Positions 1 through 8,580 of a stretch of DNA of 64,000 nt are shown one piece after another; positions within the stretch are counted from its first letter, which is position 1; each line of letters opens with the position of its first letter. The notes beneath the pieces are model-generated. The model saw only the letters and a list, made by a program, of their open reading frames with translations. It was not told where the DNA came from and did not search any database. The DNA is from Streptomyces sp. NBC_00285 (GTDB lineage: Bacteria; Actinomycetota; Actinomycetes; Streptomycetales; Streptomycetaceae): assembly GCF_036174265.1 (NCBI RefSeq), contig NZ_CP108055.1, positions 310,001-374,000 on the forward strand, written 5' to 3'. The translations under genes and the position numbers were made by a program.

Positions 1-725
1 CTGTGGACGCGAATGGCGTCACGTTGCTCGCGGTAGGCGGCGAGGGCCTCGTCGGACCAGTAGCGGCGGAAGTCGAGCACCTGGGCCGGATTGTGGTGCC
101 ACTGGGTGGCCCGGGGCGGCAGGATCTCCTCCCAGCTGCCGTAGCGCTGGCTCCAGAAGGCGGTCCCCCAGGCCGCGTTGACCGCCTCCAGGCTGCCGTG
201 GCGCTCGCGGAGCCAGCGCCGGAAGCCGGCGGCGGCGTGGTCGCAGTAGCAGACCGCGGCGTACTCGTTGTGGACGTGCCACAGGGCGAGCGCCGGGTGC
301 TCGCCGTAGCGGGCGGCCAGGGCGGTGGCGATCCCGCGCGCGGCCCGCCGGTAGGCGGGAGCGGCCAGGCAGTAGGTGTCCCGGCTGCCGTGGACGAGCC
401 CGGCTCCCTCGGCGGTGATCGGCATCGCGTCCGGGTGCGCCAGGGTGAACCAGGGCGGCGGGGAGGCGGTGGGGGTGGCCAGGTCCACGGCGACGCCGTA
501 GCTGTGCAGCCGGTCGAGCTGCTGGTCCAGCCAGGCGAACTCGTACCGGCCCTCCTCGGGTTCCAGTAGCGCCCAGGAGAAGACGCCGAGGGTGGTGAGG
601 TTGACCCGCGCCCGGCTCATCAGGGCGTCGTCCTCCTTCCAGGTCTCCTGGTCCCACTGCTCCGGGTTGTAGTCGCCGCCGAAGGCGAGGCCGCCCAGCC
701 GGGCGGTGAGTCTGCTGGTGCTCAC
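1..725 (-). CDS. GH42 beta-galactosidase, N-terminal part (runs off window)
   Basis: The reading frame starts at a GTG (725-723) and stays open to the window edge, so only about the first 241 residues are present. It hydrolyses terminal beta-galactosides (or related beta-glycosides) in the cytoplasm. The start carries the family signature FGGDYNPEQW near residue 10, a TIM-barrel N-terminus, and the HNEYA motif whose Glu is the expected acid/base of GH42. It is the last visible gene of the leftward sugar-uptake operon. The original stop of the preceding lacI gene would have overlapped this start as GTGA, suggesting translational coupling. The family call is firm; substrate is not determined. 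The 3' half lies outside the window. Confidence 0.9.
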   Translation of the reverse strand, partial: MSTSRLTARLGGLAFGGDYNPEQWDQETWKEDDALMSRARVNLTTLGVFSWALLEPEEGRYEFAWLDQQLDRLHSYGVAVDLATPTASPPPWFTLAHPDAMPITAEGAGLVHGSRDTYCLAAPAYRRAARGIATALAARYGEHPALALWHVHNEYAAVCYCDHAAAGFRRWLRERHGSLEAVNAAWGTAFWSQRYGSWEEILPPRATQWHHNPAQVLDFRRYWSDEALAAYREQRDAIRVH

Positions 726-1666
726 TTCACACTCTTTCGGGTAGGGGCGAGGCCGGGGACGGGCTGCGTGCGCGGTGCCGGACCGGTGACCGCGGTGAGC
801 CGCGGTGAGCCGCGGTGAGCACTGCTCGGCCAGGGCCTCGGGGCACAGCGCCACCACCGAGACGTCCTCGGGGACGACCCGCCCGGAGGCCCGCAGCAAC
901 GAGAGCAGCGGCTGGATCGCGCCCTCGTTGTGGACGACGAATCCGGTGGTGTCGGGACGGTCGGCCAGGATCCGGCTGACCACCCCGGCCACGGACTCGA
1001 AGGTGCCCTCGCAGGGACGGTGCAGCACCCGCAGGCCGAGGGCTGCCGCCGCGTCCTGGAAGCCGGTCAGGGTCCGTTCCGCGTAGCCGGAGTGGCGCTG
1101 GTAGACCGTCGGCGCGTAGCCGATGAACGCGACGTAGTGATGCCCCAGCTCGGCCAGTGCTCGGCGCAGAGCGCCCCGGCGTGGGCGAAGTCGTGGTCCG
1201 CGCAGGCGAGTCCGACGGGGTCGCTGGGCAGGCCGATCAGGGCGGCGGGGATGCCGGTCTCGCGCAGGACGGCGATGCGGGGGTCGTCGAGCTGGACGTC
1301 CATGAGGATGACGCCGTCGACGAGACCGCTGGCGGCGACGCTGCGCACCCCTTCCGATCCCTCGTCATGGGTGAGCAACAGGACGTCGTAGCCGAAGCGG
1401 CGGGCCGCCGTGGTGACCGAGATGGCGATCTCCATCATCACCGGCACGTCGATGTCGGTGCGCAGCGGTACCACCAGCGCGAGGATGTGCGAGCGTCGTC
1501 CGGCCAGCGCCCTGGCACCGGCGTTGGGGTGGTGGTCGAGGCGGGCGATCGCCTCCTCGACCCGCTTCTTGGTGGGGGTGGAGATCGCCCGCTTGCCACT
1601 GAGGATGTAGCTCACGGTGCTCGGGGAGACGCCTGCCGCCTCGGCCACTTCTGCCAGTGTCACCAT
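722..1666 (-). pseudogene. LacI-family regulator, double frameshift
   Basis: The ATG at 1666 begins a LacI-type helix-turn-helix (MVTLAEVAEAAGVSPSTVSY) and the start of the periplasmic-binding-like effector domain (SHILALVVPLRTD, SGLVDGVILMD). About 168 codons in, near 1160, the frame shifts by one base; recognisable LacI sequence (LAELGHHYVAFIGYAP, DTTGFVVHNEGA, PEDVSVVALCPE) continues in another frame. A second shift lies in a 10-bp tandem repeat (791-820): with two copies instead of three, the frame would end at a TGA overlapping the GH42 start. The C-terminal tail is also short for the family. The gene sits 5 bp after the permease gene. It was probably the local repressor acting at the 5464 palindrome. 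It is dead unless the shifts are sequencing errors. Confidence 0.85.
791..820. repeat. 10-bp tandem repeat, three copies
   Basis: Three perfect head-to-tail copies of CGCGGTGAGC lie inside the 3' end of the lacI reading frame. Ten bases is not a multiple of three, so each copy gained or lost changes the frame. Two copies would restore a reading frame that terminates exactly at the start of the GH42 gene. Confidence 0.95.
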
Positions 1667-1671
1667 GCCGG

Positions 1672-2628
1672 TCAGCCCTTGATCGCGCCGGTGAGCATGC
1701 CGGTCTTGAAGTGCTTCTGCATGAAGGGGTAGACCATCAGGATCGGCACCAGGGTCAGCACCACCACCGCCATCTGCAGGGAGAGCGGCGCGGTCTGGGT
1801 GTGCAGGGAGCCGAAGCCGCCGTTGGTGGCGCCCGGCATGGTCATCCCGTTGCTGACGTACTGGAGCAGCACGTACTGCAGTGGCCACTTGGTGCTGTCG
1901 GTCGGCATGTAGAGCATCACGTTGAAGAAGGAGTTCCAGTAGCCCACCGCGTAGAAGAGCGCCACCACCGCGGTGACCGCGCGGGAGGTCGGCAGCACGA
2001 TCGACCACAGGATGCGCCACTCGGTGCAGCCGTCCATGCGGGCGGCGTCGATGAGGTCGGAGGCGGTCCCGGAATAGAAGGAGCGCAGCACCAGGATGTT
2101 GAAGACGGAGACCGAACTGGGCAGGATAAGCGCCCAGTACTGTCCGTAGCCGCCGAGGGCGGTGACGACCAGGTAGGTGGGGATGAGGCCGCCGCCGACG
2201 AACATGGTGATGACGAGCACCAGCAGGATGGCGCGGTGACCGAAGGAACGGGAGCGGGACAGCCCGTAGGCGCACAGCACCGAGACCACCATGGAGAGCA
2301 GGGTGCCGACGACGGTGATGCCCAGGCTGACCAGGACGGCCCGGGTGACCGGCCCATCGACGAGCATCTGGTGGTAGGCGGCCACCGTCAGCCCGTCGGG
2401 CCAGATGACCAGGCCGCCGGCCCGGTTGATGGCGCCGGGGGTGGAGAAGCTGGTGACCACGACGATCCACAGCGGCACCAGGACCGCTGCGAGCACCAGC
2501 AGCAGCACGCCGCCCTTGAGGCCCTGCCCGACGGCCGTGGGCGGCTCCTCCCACACCGGGCGGTTGGGATGCCGGTCAGGACGGAGCGTCAGAGCCGGGG
2601 TCGGGGTGTCACTGAGTGTCTGGCTCAT
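1672..2628 (-). CDS. Carbohydrate ABC transporter permease (MalG/LplC type)
   Basis: This 318-residue integral membrane protein is one of two permease subunits for sugar import. It has the expected six-helix pattern (first helix about residues 39-60). An EAA-type loop, DAARMDGCTEWRILWSIVLP, near residue 200 is the site that docks the ATPase, which is not encoded here; streptomycetes commonly share MsiK. The C-terminal YPFMQKHFKTGMLTGAIKG ending is typical of LplC-like subunits. Its ATG overlaps the TGA of the upstream permease by four bases, and lacI follows 5 bp downstream, so all are one operon. Identity as a permease is firm; the sugar is inferred only from neighbouring glycosidases. Confidence 0.95.
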   Translation of the reverse strand: MSQTLSDTPTPALTLRPDRHPNRPVWEEPPTAVGQGLKGGVLLLVLAAVLVPLWIVVVTSFSTPGAINRAGGLVIWPDGLTVAAYHQMLVDGPVTRAVLVSLGITVVGTLLSMVVSVLCAYGLSRSRSFGHRAILLVLVITMFVGGGLIPTYLVVTALGGYGQYWALILPSSVSVFNILVLRSFYSGTASDLIDAARMDGCTEWRILWSIVLPTSRAVTAVVALFYAVGYWNSFFNVMLYMPTDSTKWPLQYVLLQYVSNGMTMPGATNGGFGSLHTQTAPLSLQMAVVVLTLVPILMVYPFMQKHFKTGMLTGAIKG

Positions 2629-3641
2629 TTGCGGTACAACCCGTCCTCACCGAAGGCGTGTGCGAGCCTGTTGGCTCCCCAGATCAGCAGCAGCGAGATC
2701 ACGCTCTTGAACAGTCCGGCCGCCGCGCCGTAGCTGTAGTTGTTGGTGGCGATGCCGTAGTAGAAGGAGAAGGTGTCCAGGACGTCGGCGGTGTCGTGGC
2801 CGACGGCGTTGCGCTGGATCAGGAACTGCTCGAAGCCGACGCTGAGCGCGTTGCCCAGCCGCAGCACCAGCATCAGCACGATGACGCCGCGCATGCCGGG
2901 CAGGGTGATGTGCCACATCCGCCGCCACCGGCCGGCCCCGTCCACCGCAGCGGCCTCGTAGAGGTTCTGGTCCACCGCGGCCAGCGCGGCGAGGAAGACG
3001 ATGATCCCCCAGCCCGCTTCCTTCCACACCGCCTGGCCGGAGATCAGCAGCGCGAAGGTGCGCGGGTTGGTCATGATGTCCCAGCTGCCCAGATTGTGCT
3101 GGGCGAGCAGGTGGTTGAGCACGCCGGCCCCGCCGAGCATCTGCTGGAAGACGGTGATGGCCAGCACCCAGGAGAAGAAGTGCGGCAGATAGACCACGGA
3201 CTGGATGAAGTTGCGGATCCGGGGGCTCATCACCGAGTTGAGCATCAGTGCGAGGGCGACCGGAACCGGGAAGAAGAGGACCAGCTGGACGAAGCTCAGC
3301 CACACGGTGTTGCGCAGCGCCGCCCAGAACACCGGGTCGTTGAACAGCTGCTGGAACTGGTCGAGACCGGCCCAGTCGCTGTGCATCACCCCGACCAGCG
3401 GGTCGTAGTACTCGAAGGCGGTGATCAGACCGAACAGCGGCGCGTAGTTGAAGACCAGCAGCAGTGCCACGACCGGGAGGGTCATGATGATCAGTGACTT
3501 GTCCCGGCGCAGCCGGATCCGCCAGGTCATCCCGGTACCCGGGAGGCTCTTGTCCGCCCGGCCGCTCCGCGCGCCGGCCGCTCGCTCGGTTCTGCGGCTC
3601 CCCTGGGTCTTCTTGGGTTTGATGGTGGATGTCACGGTCAC
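2625..3641 (-). CDS. Carbohydrate ABC transporter permease (UgpA/LplB type)
   Basis: This 338-residue membrane protein pairs with the following permease to form the import channel. A basic cytoplasmic N-terminus of about 45 residues precedes the first helix (SLIIMTLPVVALLLVFNYAPLFGL, with the characteristic NYAPLFG). An EAA-type loop (EAAAVDGAGRWRRMWHITLP) lies near residue 230. The length is usual for LplB-like proteins. The start is a GTG at 3641 after GGAGG; a second in-frame GTG six bases on is equally possible and better spaced from the GGAGG. The gene follows the solute-binding protein gene by 36 bp and overlaps the next permease by 4 bp. Confidence 0.95.
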   Translation of the reverse strand: MTVTSTIKPKKTQGSRRTERAAGARSGRADKSLPGTGMTWRIRLRRDKSLIIMTLPVVALLLVFNYAPLFGLITAFEYYDPLVGVMHSDWAGLDQFQQLFNDPVFWAALRNTVWLSFVQLVLFFPVPVALALMLNSVMSPRIRNFIQSVVYLPHFFSWVLAITVFQQMLGGAGVLNHLLAQHNLGSWDIMTNPRTFALLISGQAVWKEAGWGIIVFLAALAAVDQNLYEAAAVDGAGRWRRMWHITLPGMRGVIVLMLVLRLGNALSVGFEQFLIQRNAVGHDTADVLDTFSFYYGIATNNYSYGAAAGLFKSVISLLLIWGANRLAHAFGEDGLYRK

Positions 3642-3677
3642 GGTTCCTCCTTGCGTGGCGCCGCCTGCTGGTGCGGA

Positions 3678-5360
3678 CTACTGACCCGTGCCGAGCTTGT
3701 CGAGGATCTCGGTCTGGTACCACGCCTTGAGCCGGTCGCCGCCGCTGCTCTTCCAACTGGCCAGTACCGCCTGGTAGTCGGAGACCTTCTTCAGGCCGTG
3801 GGTGACGTCCTTGATGGTGTCCTGGACGGACTGGGCGTTGGCGATGGTGCTGTAGCGCGACGGCAAGGTGATGTTCATGCCGTAGAAGACCGGCTTGTAG
3901 GCGTGCTTGCTCGCAGCAGTGCACCAGGCGAGGGAGTCGCGGGTGACCTGTTCGGCACCCGGATTGAACACCACCGAGGGACCCGCGCCCAGGAACGGGA
4001 AGGTCTTCGGCAGAGCGGTCTTCTTGCCCTCGTCGGTGTATGTGGGCAGACCGTTCTGCAGGGTGTAGTGGACGCCCTCGACGCCGTAGGTGGCCATCGT
4101 GTACTCGGCCGAGCCGAAGGGAGCGGACAGGTAGTCGGCGACCGCGAGCAGTTCCTGGATCTGGTCGCCGGAGAGCTTGGCGTTGAAGTAGCTCAGCATG
4201 CTGGTGGAGGCGCCGAGGAACATCTGCGGGTCGGACTTGCCGTCGGCGGCGATGATGTTGAAGGCGTCCCGGCGGTAGTTCTTGTTCGCGGCGGTTCCGG
4301 ACTGGTAGTCACTGAGGCTCCAGGCCCCGGTGCCGCCACCCTGGATCAGGCACTTGCCCGAGAAGAAGCGGGTGCCGGCGTTGTTGGTGTTGCCGGCCAG
4401 TGCGTCGGGGTCCACGTATCCCGCCTTGGCCAGCCGGTAGTGCCAGTCCAGGGCCTCCAGCATTTCGGGCATCTCGTAGAAGTGGACCAGCTTGCCGTCC
4501 ACCACCGTGTACTTGTCCGGGAGTCCCCATGCCTGGTACAGGGAGGTCCAGACCTCGCCGAACGCCCAGACTCCGCCCTTGGCATTGGTCAGCTCCTTGC
4601 CCAGGTTCATGTAGTCCTCGGCGGACTTGACCTGGTCTGCGGTGATCCCCTTGGCCTCCAGGATGTCCCGGCGGTAGAACACCGATCCGGACAGCGGCAT
4701 CCCGCTGGCGAAGGTGGGAATGCCGTAGATCTTGTCCTCCCAGGCGCTGACCTGCCAGGCGAGGGTCGGGATCGCCGCCAGGTTGGGGTACTTCTTGATC
4801 TTCTCCCCGGCCAGGTAGGGCGTGAGGTCCGCCAGCTGGTTGCCGACCAGCCCACCCATGTTGAAGTTGTTGTTCCACCAGCTGGGCAGGTTGATCCAGT
4901 CCGGCAGCTTCTTCGCCGCGGTCATCGTCGGGATGATGGTCGCGTAGTCGTTGCCGTTCGCCGGCTTCATGGTGAGGTTGACGCCCAGCGCCTTGTTCAT
5001 GCCCTGGTAGAACGAGTTGCCCGCCGGCGGGAGGGCGTCCCACATGGGGGTCACCGCGGTGTAGCTGCCGCCCTTGCCCGGTATGCCGGAGACGGTGGCC
5101 ACCGGGTGGGCCGGGTAGGTCAGGTAGCCCGGGTCGGTGAAGGAACCTGCGGCTCCGGTCACCGAGGGGATGTCCGGCTTGACCGCCGTGCTCGCCACGT
5201 AGGCGGGAAGCACCGATGCCAGACCGGTCTTGCTGTTGGCGCCGCCCTTGCTGCTGGACTTGCCCCCGCCGCAGGCGGAGAGCACCGGGGACAGGGCGGC
5301 TGCTCCCGTCACAGCGACCGCGCCGTTCACGAAAGTTCTACGACTCATGGCGATGCTCAT
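3678..5360 (-). CDS. Extracellular solute-binding lipoprotein (sugar)
   Basis: This 560-residue protein captures a carbohydrate outside the cell for the two permeases downstream. The N-terminus MSIAMSRRTFVNGAVAVTG reads as a Tat-like signal and leads to a lipobox ending in LSACGGG, so it should be a membrane-anchored lipoprotein. The length and the WWNNNFNMGG and YGVEGVHY segments fit the large LplA-type binding proteins that partner LplB/LplC permeases. I chose the ATG at 5360, behind GAAGGGCAG, because longer upstream reading lacks a signal peptide. It is the first gene of the leftward operon, with a LacI-type palindrome about 100 bp upstream. Confidence 0.93.
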   Translation of the reverse strand: MSIAMSRRTFVNGAVAVTGAAALSPVLSACGGGKSSSKGGANSKTGLASVLPAYVASTAVKPDIPSVTGAAGSFTDPGYLTYPAHPVATVSGIPGKGGSYTAVTPMWDALPPAGNSFYQGMNKALGVNLTMKPANGNDYATIIPTMTAAKKLPDWINLPSWWNNNFNMGGLVGNQLADLTPYLAGEKIKKYPNLAAIPTLAWQVSAWEDKIYGIPTFASGMPLSGSVFYRRDILEAKGITADQVKSAEDYMNLGKELTNAKGGVWAFGEVWTSLYQAWGLPDKYTVVDGKLVHFYEMPEMLEALDWHYRLAKAGYVDPDALAGNTNNAGTRFFSGKCLIQGGGTGAWSLSDYQSGTAANKNYRRDAFNIIAADGKSDPQMFLGASTSMLSYFNAKLSGDQIQELLAVADYLSAPFGSAEYTMATYGVEGVHYTLQNGLPTYTDEGKKTALPKTFPFLGAGPSVVFNPGAEQVTRDSLAWCTAASKHAYKPVFYGMNITLPSRYSTIANAQSVQDTIKDVTHGLKKVSDYQAVLASWKSSGGDRLKAWYQTEILDKLGTGQ

Positions 5361-5463
5361 GGGCTGCCCTTCGAGGGTGGGATGAGGAGTCGAGCGTCGT
5401 GCAGATGCGCTGTAGTGCAGCCGGACCCTTGCAGGGAACTGACGGCCTGTCCGCCGGAAGCCG

Positions 5464-5477
5464 TCGAAGCGCTTCGA
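5464..5477. promoter_or_regulatory. LacI-family operator palindrome
   Basis: TCGAAGCGCTTCGA is a perfect 14-bp palindrome with the central CG expected for LacI-family operators. It sits between the divergent binding-protein and GH3 genes. A degenerate version (TCGAAGGGCTTCA) occurs at 5604-5616, nearer the GH3 start. The GAAGCGCTTC core recurs twice near 11.4-11.5 kb beside another lacI remnant. Confidence 0.75.
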
Positions 5478-5542
5478 TGTTGCCGAGAGGTTAAGCGCCA
5501 CTTTCCTCGGAGGGCAAGGCATGCACAGAGAAACGACAACTT

Positions 5543-5572
5543 AAAGTTTCCGGCAGCTACCAACGAAACTTT
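5543..5572. promoter_or_regulatory. Inverted repeat AAAGTTTC / GAAACTTT, possible second operator
   Basis: Two perfect 8-bp arms, AAAGTTTC (5543-5550) and GAAACTTT (5565-5572), are separated by 14 bp, and a TTGAC box follows at 5576-5580. The arms resemble CGAAACTTTCG-type elements reported upstream of Streptomyces xylanase genes; this is recalled, not searched. The placement suggests control of GH3-GH43 expression. Confidence 0.5.
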
Positions 5573-5683
5573 CTCTTGACGCTGGTGTAATCGCCTGTCA
5601 GCGTCGAAGGGCTTCACCACCGGCAGGGTTGCGCGACCGCGCCTGTCGGCCCGACTGCCCCGTTCAGCGAGGGATCCTGACCT

Positions 5684-8533
5684 GTGAGCACTGCCGCCGT
5701 GTCCGCCACGCCCCATTTCCGCGATCCCGGGCTTCCCCTGGCCCAGCGCGTCGACGAGCTGCTCTCCCAGCTCACGGCCGAGGAGCGGATCGCCATGCTG
5801 CACCAGTACTCCCCGGCGATCCCCCGGCTGGGAGTCGGCGAGTTCCGCACCGGCACCGAGACCCTGCACGGCGTCGCCCGGCTGGGCGAGGCCACCACCT
5901 TCCCGCAGGCCGTGGGCCTCGGCGCGAGCTGGGACGAGAGCCTGGTCCGCGAGGTCGCCGAGGCCGTCTCGGTCGAACAGCGCGCCTTCCACCACCACCG
6001 CCCGCCGACCGTCGGCACCGGCCGCACCAGCCTCCAGGGCTGGGCGCCGGTGGTGAACCTGCTACGCGACCCGCGCTGGGGACGCAACGAGGAGGGCTAC
6101 TCCGAGGACCCCGCGCACTCCGCCCGGCTCGGCGACGCCTTCTGCCGGGGCATGTCCGGCGACGACCCGGAGCATCTGCGCACCGCCCCCGTGCTCAAGC
6201 ACTTCCTCGGCTACAACAACGAGGACGGCCGTTGCACCACCTCCTCCGGGCTGCGCCCCCGGGTGCTGCACGAGTACGACCTGGCCGCCTTCAGGCTCGC
6301 CATCGCCACCGGCGCCGCCACCGGCGTCATGGCCGCGTACAACCTCGTCAACGGCCGTCCCTGCCACGTCAGTCCGCTGATCGGGCAGCAGCTGCGGCGC
6401 TGGGCCGAACCCACCGGGCACGAGCTGTTCGTGGTCAGCGACGCCGAGGCCCCGTCCAACCTGGTCGACCCCGAGCACTACTACGAGGACCACGCAGAGT
6501 CGCACGCCGCCGCCCTCAAGGCCGGCATCGACTCCTTCACCGACCACGGCGAGGACTCCTCCGTCACCGTGGGCCGCATCACCGAAGCCCTCGAACGCGG
6601 CCTGCTCACCATGGACGACGTGGACCGGGCGGTTCGCAGGCAGCTGTCCCTCCGCTTCCGCCTGGGCGAGTTCGACCCCGAGCACGACCCCTACGCCGGC
6701 ATCGGCTGGGAGGTCGTCAACTCCCCCGCCCACCAGGAGCTCGCCCTGCGCGCGGCCACCGAGTCCGTGGTGCTGCTGAAGAACGAGGGGCTGCTCCCGC
6801 TGCCCGCCGACCGCCGGGTCGCTGTCGTCGGCACACTGGCCTGCACCCTGTTCGAGGACTGGTACAGCGGCAGCCACCCCTACCGGATCACCGTCGCCGA
6901 CGGCCTCGGCGTCCAGGGCGTGGAGGGCGTGGACCGGATCGTGCTGCGCACGGCGGACGGCCGGGCGCTGACCGCCGCAGGCCCGGAAGGGATGCTGACC
7001 GTTGCGGATGCCCAGGACAGCGACCCGTCCGCACAGTTCGACCTCTTCGACTGGGATCTCGGGGTGCTCACCCTGCGCTCGGCCGTCACCGGCCGCTACG
7101 CCTCCCTGCGCGACGCCGACCGCCGGGTAGCCGCCGACCGGGACCAGCCCGGCGACTGGTACGTCCGCGAGACCTTCCGGCTCGAACCCGACGGCGACGG
7201 GGGCGAGTTGCTGCGGAGCGTCCTCACCGGCCGGTACGCGCAGGTCCACGCCGCCACCGGCGTTGTCACCATGTCCGGAGAGTCGCCGGAGGTGGCGGCA
7301 GTCCTCACCCGCACCGTCGTCCGTGATGGCGTCGCCGAGGCCGTCGCCGCCGCAGCCGCGGCGGACACCGCGGTCGTCGTCCTGGGCAACGACCCGCACA
7401 TCAACGGCCGGGAAACGCAGGACCGGGCCGGACTGAACCTCTCGCCGAACCAGGACCGCCTGCTGCGCGCGGTCCTCGCCGCCCAGCCGGACACCGTCCT
7501 GGTCGTCATGTCCAGCTACCCCTACGCGGTGGACTGGGCCGCCGAGCACGTCCCCGCGATCCTGTGGACCTCCCACGCCGGCCAGGAGACCGGCCGCGCC
7601 CTCGCACGCGTGCTGCGCGGGGATGCCGACGCGTCAGGCCGCCTCCCGCAGACCTGGTACCAGGGCGAGGACGAACTGCCCGAGCGCCTCGACTACGACA
7701 TCATCAAGGCCGGCTGGACCTACCAGTACCACCGCACCCCCGCCCTCTACCCCTTCGGCCACGGGCTCTCCTACGCCGACTTCAGCTACTCCCGGCTCGC
7801 CCTCGACGCCGACCGCCTGCCCCAGGACGGAACGGTCACGGCCCGGGTCTCCCTGGGCAACCGGGGCGAGCGGGCCGGAATGGAGACCGTCCAGCTCTAC
7901 GTCCGCGCACTGGACGCACGCTACGAGGCACCACTGCTGCGCCTCGCCGACTTCCGCAAGGTCCGGCTGGCGGCCGGCGAGTGGACGGAGCTGGAGTTCC
8001 GGCTGCCCGTCGAGCAGGCACTGGCCCACTGGGACGTCGCCACCGGCGCCTTCACCGTGGACCCCGGCCGCTACGAACTGCTCGTCGCCCGCAGCGCCGC
8101 CGACCCCGTGCTCACCGCCCGGTTCACCGTGGACGGACCGGCTCCCGCTCCCCGCCGGGCCGTCGGCCGGCCACTGCGTGCCGTGGACTTCGACGACTAC
8201 CGCGACGCCGTCATCGTCGACGCCGGCCGCACCGACGGGGACGCGGTGACGCCTGCCGCGAACCAGGCCGCGCGGCTGGTCTTCCGCAATGTGGACCTCA
8301 CCGGCGCGGCCACGCTGACCGCCGAGGTCTCCCGCACCGCGCCCGGCCCGGCCGGCCTGGACGTCTACGCGGACGGACTGCTGCTCGCTGCACTGCCGGT
8401 GGATTCGACCGGCGACCGGTACACCTGGACCACCGTCAGCGCCGCCCTGGGCCACCAGCACGGCACGCTCAGCGAACTGACGGTCGTACTCACCGGTGAA
8501 CAGCGTCTCGCCGCGCTGACGTTCGCGCCCTGA
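5684..8533 (+). CDS. GH3 beta-xylosidase/beta-glucosidase, multidomain
   Basis: This 949-residue GH3 enzyme removes non-reducing beta-xylosyl or beta-glucosyl units. There is no signal peptide, so it is likely cytoplasmic and acts on imported oligosaccharides. Visible parts in order are the N-terminal barrel (FPQAVGLGASWD, DPRWGRNEEGYSEDP, KHFLGYNNED), the nucleophile Asp253 in VVSDAEAP, and the C-terminal alpha/beta sandwich (ESVVLLKNEGLLPL). The sandwich is split by a lineage-specific insert of about 130 residues (roughly 420-550). A fibronectin-III-like domain (FGHGLSYADF) and a terminal sandwich of about 100 residues (CBM6-like) follow. The GTG start follows GAGGG. GH43 lies 47 bp downstream, which makes beta-xylosidase the likelier activity. 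Confidence 0.93.
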   Translation: MSTAAVSATPHFRDPGLPLAQRVDELLSQLTAEERIAMLHQYSPAIPRLGVGEFRTGTETLHGVARLGEATTFPQAVGLGASWDESLVREVAEAVSVEQRAFHHHRPPTVGTGRTSLQGWAPVVNLLRDPRWGRNEEGYSEDPAHSARLGDAFCRGMSGDDPEHLRTAPVLKHFLGYNNEDGRCTTSSGLRPRVLHEYDLAAFRLAIATGAATGVMAAYNLVNGRPCHVSPLIGQQLRRWAEPTGHELFVVSDAEAPSNLVDPEHYYEDHAESHAAALKAGIDSFTDHGEDSSVTVGRITEALERGLLTMDDVDRAVRRQLSLRFRLGEFDPEHDPYAGIGWEVVNSPAHQELALRAATESVVLLKNEGLLPLPADRRVAVVGTLACTLFEDWYSGSHPYRITVADGLGVQGVEGVDRIVLRTADGRALTAAGPEGMLTVADAQDSDPSAQFDLFDWDLGVLTLRSAVTGRYASLRDADRRVAADRDQPGDWYVRETFRLEPDGDGGELLRSVLTGRYAQVHAATGVVTMSGESPEVAAVLTRTVVRDGVAEAVAAAAAADTAVVVLGNDPHINGRETQDRAGLNLSPNQDRLLRAVLAAQPDTVLVVMSSYPYAVDWAAEHVPAILWTSHAGQETGRALARVLRGDADASGRLPQTWYQGEDELPERLDYDIIKAGWTYQYHRTPALYPFGHGLSYADFSYSRLALDADRLPQDGTVTARVSLGNRGERAGMETVQLYVRALDARYEAPLLRLADFRKVRLAAGEWTELEFRLPVEQALAHWDVATGAFTVDPGRYELLVARSAADPVLTARFTVDGPAPAPRRAVGRPLRAVDFDDYRDAVIVDAGRTDGDAVTPAANQAARLVFRNVDLTGAATLTAEVSRTAPGPAGLDVYADGLLLAALPVDSTGDRYTWTTVSAALGHQHGTLSELTVVLTGEQRLAALTFAP

Positions 8534-8580
8534 ACGGCGCCCACCCACCCGCCCACCACGCCGCCAAGGACTTCACACCG

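Noticed and set aside
791..820. CRISPR-like or regulatory direct repeat
   Set aside because: Only three abutting 10-bp units with no spacers, inside a reading frame; it is a slippage repeat.
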